Origin: Deltaproteobacteria bacterium
GTDB taxonomy: Bacteria; Desulfobacterota; DSM-4660; Desulfatiglandales; HGW-15
NCBI GenBank assembly: GCA_016926135.1
Contig: JAFGPH010000121.1
Location: 1 to 8,034, forward strand
Direction of reading: 5' to 3'
DNA: 8,034 bases
Shown here: one piece after another, positions 6,229 through 8,034 of the stretch
How the letters are laid out: each line of letters begins with the position of its first letter
Numbering within the stretch: the first letter of the stretch is position 1
Notes under the pieces: generated by a model
The model's input: only the letters and a program-made list of their open reading frames with translations
Databases searched by the model: none
Told to the model about the DNA's origin: nothing
Made by a program: the position numbers and the translations under genes

Positions 6229-6382
6229 GATGCTGCTGCTTCTTCCACTCCAGATACGCGCCGTAGGTGAAGCCCGTGCCGAGCTGCCGGCCCCCGCATT
6301 CCTGGCGACCCTGTCTGCACAGGCGGCAGCGGATCCGGCTGCACACCTGACAGGACAGGCAGTCCGGGCACTTCTCCCTCAC
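6221..6382 (-). CDS. Unrecognised 53-residue cysteine-rich protein
   Basis: I do not recognise this family. Reading from GTG at 6382, the product has seven cysteines within 25 residues: positions 5, 8, 11, 14, 19, 22 and 29, i.e. C-x2-C-x2-C-x2-C-x4-C-x2-C-x6-C. A short conserved-looking tail follows (LGTGFTYGAYLEWKK), ending in Gln-Gln-His-His-Gly. There is no signal peptide or membrane segment. The spacing suggests a Zn or Fe-S site. Evidence for a real gene: it starts 31 nt after the ROO stop, ends with an 8-nt overlap into the ferredoxin ATG, fills what would otherwise be the only sizeable gap in the operon, and has a weak GAGAAGG site 5 nt before the GTG. The frame stays open upstream into the ROO gene, but that part is a shadow of ROO. 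The weak ribosome site and GTG start make the exact start uncertain. Confidence 0.65.
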   Translation of the reverse strand: MREKCPDCLSCQVCSRIRCRLCRQGRQECGGRQLGTGFTYGAYLEWKKQQHHG

Positions 6383-6413
6383 CCGGGCCTTCTCGAGCTC
6401 TCCGGTCCCTTCG

Positions 6414-7598
6414 CTACTTGGGCAGTTGGTCGGCAATCTTCTTCCCCAGCGCGCGGCAGGCCTCGATTCCCTTTCCATCCGGCACGAACTGGACACGCAG
6501 CCCGGGGTCCGCCACCTTGAACTTGGCCTCCTCCAGCTCCTTGGCGATGAGCTTGGCCGCCTCACCGCTCCAGCCGTACGAGCCGAACGCGGCCCCGAGC
6601 TTGTTGATGGGTTTTAGCCCCTTCATGTAGGTCAGGAAATCGCTCACGGTGGGGAAGAGTCCGTTGTTGAGGGTAGGCGAACCGACAATCACCGCCCCCG
6701 CATCCAGCACCTCCGTCATGATGTCGCTCCGGTGACAATGGTGCAGGTGCATGGGTTTGGCATCCACCCCTTCCTCATGAAGGGATTCCACGATGGCCTC
6801 GGCCATCTTCTCGGTGCTGTGCCACATGGTGTCATAGACCACCAGGGCCTTTCTCCGGGGTTTCTGCCGACTCCACTCCACGTAGGCATTTACGATCTTG
6901 AGAGGGTCCTTTCTCCACAGGATCCCGTGATCCGGGCAGATCATGTCCACCGCCAGGCCCATCTCCTTCACCTTGTCCACCAGCTTCAGGATGAGAGGAG
7001 CGTAAAGGAGCAGGATGTTCGCGAAGTATTTTCTGGCATGAGGCATGATGGCCTCTCCGACCTCATCGTCGAACCGCTCGTTGCCTGCGTAGTGCTGTCC
7101 GAAGGCGTCGCTGGAAAAGAGAATCCCGTCCTCCTTGAGGTAGGTGAACATGCTGTCCGGCCAGTGCAGCATCCGGGTCTCCAGAAATGTCAGGGTTCTC
7201 CTGCCCAGCCTCAGTTCACTACCGCTCTGAACCGCCTGGTAGTTCCACTTCTGAGGAAAATGGAGGGACAGGTTTTTTTGACCCACAGGGGAGCAGTAAA
7301 GCGGTTTGTCCTCCCCGATCCGGTGCATCACCCTGGCAAGCCCTCCGGAGTGATCCATTTCCGTGTGATTGCTGATCACGCAGTCGATCTTCCTTGGATC
7401 CACCACCTGGGCGACCTTCTCGATCAGGACATCGGCAAATTCCTTCTTTACCGCATCGATCAGGGTGATCTTCTCGTCCAGGATGAGGAAGGCGTTGTAC
7501 GTACTGCCCTCTTTCGTGGAATATCCGTGAAAATCCCTCACATTCCAGTCGATTGCACCAACCCAGAAGACGTCTTTTGTTATTTCCACCGGTCTCAT
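6414..7598 (-). CDS. roo: Rubredoxin:oxygen oxidoreductase (flavodiiron protein, FprA/ROO)
   Basis: A 394-residue class A flavodiiron protein. The N-terminal metallo-beta-lactamase-like domain (about 1-248) has all expected diiron ligands: His78, Glu80 and Asp82 in NHTEMDH, His145 in MLHWPDS, Asp164 in SSDAFG and His224 in PDHG, closely matching D. gigas ROO. The C-terminal flavodoxin domain (about 250-394) begins with the FMN phosphate loop YDTMWHSTEKM and includes GSPTLNNGLFP and FGSYGWSGEA. The enzyme is cytoplasmic and reduces O2 to water, or NO to N2O in some members, using electrons from rubredoxin. ATG 7598 directly follows the rubredoxin TAA with no gap; an AGAGG site lies within the last rubredoxin codons. 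The rubredoxin-roo pair is known from D. gigas. Whether O2 or NO is preferred cannot be told from these residues. Confidence 0.95.
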   Translation of the reverse strand: MRPVEITKDVFWVGAIDWNVRDFHGYSTKEGSTYNAFLILDEKITLIDAVKKEFADVLIEKVAQVVDPRKIDCVISNHTEMDHSGGLARVMHRIGEDKPLYCSPVGQKNLSLHFPQKWNYQAVQSGSELRLGRRTLTFLETRMLHWPDSMFTYLKEDGILFSSDAFGQHYAGNERFDDEVGEAIMPHARKYFANILLLYAPLILKLVDKVKEMGLAVDMICPDHGILWRKDPLKIVNAYVEWSRQKPRRKALVVYDTMWHSTEKMAEAIVESLHEEGVDAKPMHLHHCHRSDIMTEVLDAGAVIVGSPTLNNGLFPTVSDFLTYMKGLKPINKLGAAFGSYGWSGEAAKLIAKELEEAKFKVADPGLRVQFVPDGKGIEACRALGKKIADQLPK

Positions 7599-7760
7599 TT
7601 AGGCCTCTTTTTCAAACTGGTCCTTGGTCGCCCCGCACACCGGGCAGGCCCACGAATCCGGGAGTTTGTCAAAGGCGGTTCCGGCCGCAATCCCGTTGTC
7701 CGGATCCCCCTCTGCAGGGTCGTACACATAACCGCAAACAGTACACACATATTTGTCCAT
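7599..7760 (-). CDS. rub: Rubredoxin
   Basis: A 53-residue rubredoxin, the standard length. The iron is held by Cys6 and Cys9 (CTVCG) and Cys39 and Cys42 (CPVCG), with the usual aromatic core residues Tyr4, Tyr11, Tyr13, Phe30 and Trp37 and the GDPDNGI loop. It is a one-electron cytoplasmic carrier and the direct donor to ROO, whose gene starts at the base following its stop codon. The start is ATG 7760, preceded by GAGGAGG (7766-7772) at a good distance; an in-frame ATG 33 nt further upstream (7793) would add 11 residues not found in rubredoxins. It is the first gene of the tight operon. No clear -35/-10 pair is visible upstream, so it may be transcribed partly by read-through past the stem-loop at 7829-7863. 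Confidence 0.96.
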   Translation of the reverse strand: MDKYVCTVCGYVYDPAEGDPDNGIAAGTAFDKLPDSWACPVCGATKDQFEKEA

Positions 7761-7828
7761 GATTTCCTCCTCGATCGGGTGTAAAGGTTTCAATCCTTGT
7801 TGGGAGGGAAGAGACCCTCAAGGCTGTT

Positions 7829-7863
7829 CGGGACGAGGAGCGGAACCCCGTCTCCCCGTCCCG
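7829..7863 (-). terminator. Strong stem-loop between the right-edge gene and rubredoxin (terminator or processing hairpin)
   Basis: CGGGACGAGGAG (7829-7840) pairs with CTCCCCGTCCCG (7852-7863): a 12-bp G/C-rich stem with one position forming a G-U wobble in the minus-strand RNA, and an 11-nt loop. It begins about 20 nt after the stop of the minus-strand gene ending at 7882. No U-run follows in either direction, so this is not a classical intrinsic terminator; it could end transcription with help from a factor, or protect and partition the mRNA between the two genes. Confidence 0.45.
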
Positions 7864-7881
7864 AATCCAACGCTTCCACCA

Positions 7882-8034
7882 TCAGGCTGCTTCCAGTTTC
7901 TGCCTGGCAGCCATATCCATGAGCACCCTCTCCCTGGCCTTGTCGAGACCCAGGGCCTTTCTTTTCTTGTCGATGTGGGCGATCATCAACTGGGCCATGT
8001 CATGGGGATCCACTGCAAATCCCCACTTGCCGAA
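7882..8034 (-). CDS. C-terminal end of a larger protein, probably anaerobic CO dehydrogenase catalytic subunit (CooS-like)
   Basis: Fifty codons ending in TGA at 7882-7884; the rest lies beyond the right edge. The visible part contains KWGFAVDPHDMAQLMIAHID, KKRKALGL and ARERVLMDMAARQKLEAA. From memory of the family, an ending with a 'DP...A..MI.HI..KR.ALG' segment followed by a helix of the RERVLxDMA type is typical of bacterial CooS proteins; no cluster ligand lies in this part, so the assignment is tentative. The stretch is helical and charged with no membrane segment. A CO dehydrogenase upstream of a rubredoxin-ROO operon would fit an anaerobe protecting oxygen-sensitive enzymes, but a hybrid-cluster relative or an unrelated protein cannot be excluded. 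Confidence 0.5.
   Translation of the reverse strand, partial: FGKWGFAVDPHDMAQLMIAHIDKKRKALGLDKARERVLMDMAARQKLEAA

Noticed and set aside
4438..6270. A 610-codon plus-strand open frame across zwf
   Set aside because: It is antisense to zwf, ferredoxin and the start of the nitroreductase, all with clear family motifs. Its own translation is rich in Pro, Arg and His with no recognisable domain, as expected for the opposite strand of a G/C-rich gene.
6383..6565. Upstream extension of the cysteine-rich frame into the ROO gene
   Set aside because: The extension lies in another frame of ROO, is Arg/Ser/Pro-rich in the manner of an out-of-frame reading, and has no ribosome binding site; GTG 6382 fits the operon spacing better.
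6732..7784. A 350-codon plus-strand open frame opposite ROO and rubredoxin
   Set aside because: The opposite strand encodes ROO and rubredoxin with every metal ligand in place; this frame shows no family motif and no ribosome binding site.
7788..7801. GTTTCAATCC-type sequence resembling one end of a CRISPR repeat
   Set aside because: It occurs once only, with no second copy at spacer distance and no repeat-spacer pattern in the window.

Overview
The window looks like chromosomal DNA of a strict anaerobe, most likely a sulfate-reducing or syntrophic member of the Desulfobacterota (former Deltaproteobacteria). The reasons are a rubredoxin next to a rubredoxin:oxygen oxidoreductase (ROO, a flavodiiron protein), a small clostridial/desulfovibrio-type ferredoxin, an NADH:rubredoxin-reductase-like flavoprotein, a MOSC protein and a likely CO-dehydrogenase C-terminus, all G/C-rich with strong AGGAGG-type ribosome binding sites. 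The genus cannot be fixed from sequence reading alone.

Layout. Positions 1-1158 (minus) hold an almost complete FAD/NAD(P)H oxidoreductase resembling NADH:rubredoxin reductase. A 340-bp intergenic stretch follows, with candidate back-to-back promoters. On the plus strand come a small toxin-antitoxin module (1499-2028) whose ParE-like toxin is cut by an in-frame stop, a MOSC-domain protein (2068-2499), and a tartrate/D-malate-dehydrogenase-like enzyme (2737-3819) that starts at TTG and has its own promoter. This last gene meets the next one tail to tail, and both use the same CTAG for their stop codons.

From 7760 down to 3816 (minus) lies one compact gene string: rubredoxin, ROO, an unrecognised 53-residue cysteine-rich protein, a [4Fe-4S] ferredoxin, glucose-6-phosphate dehydrogenase and a nitroreductase. 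The junctions are 0 nt, 31 nt, an 8-nt overlap, 3 nt and 28 nt, so these are almost certainly one operon. At the right edge (7882-8034, minus) is the C-terminal end of another protein, probably a CooS-type CO dehydrogenase, separated from rubredoxin by a strong stem-loop.

How the genes may work together (inference): rubredoxin and ROO form a known O2-reducing pair, and the flavoprotein at the left edge is a good candidate for feeding it electrons from NAD(P)H. Having zwf in the same transcription unit would tie oxidation of stored sugar to O2 removal, with the ferredoxin and the cysteine-rich protein as additional redox or metal carriers and the nitroreductase as an auxiliary flavoenzyme. The toxin-antitoxin, MOSC and dehydrogenase genes between the flavoprotein and this operon appear functionally unrelated. 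The least described element is the cysteine-rich protein; the clearest molecular oddity is the interrupted toxin.
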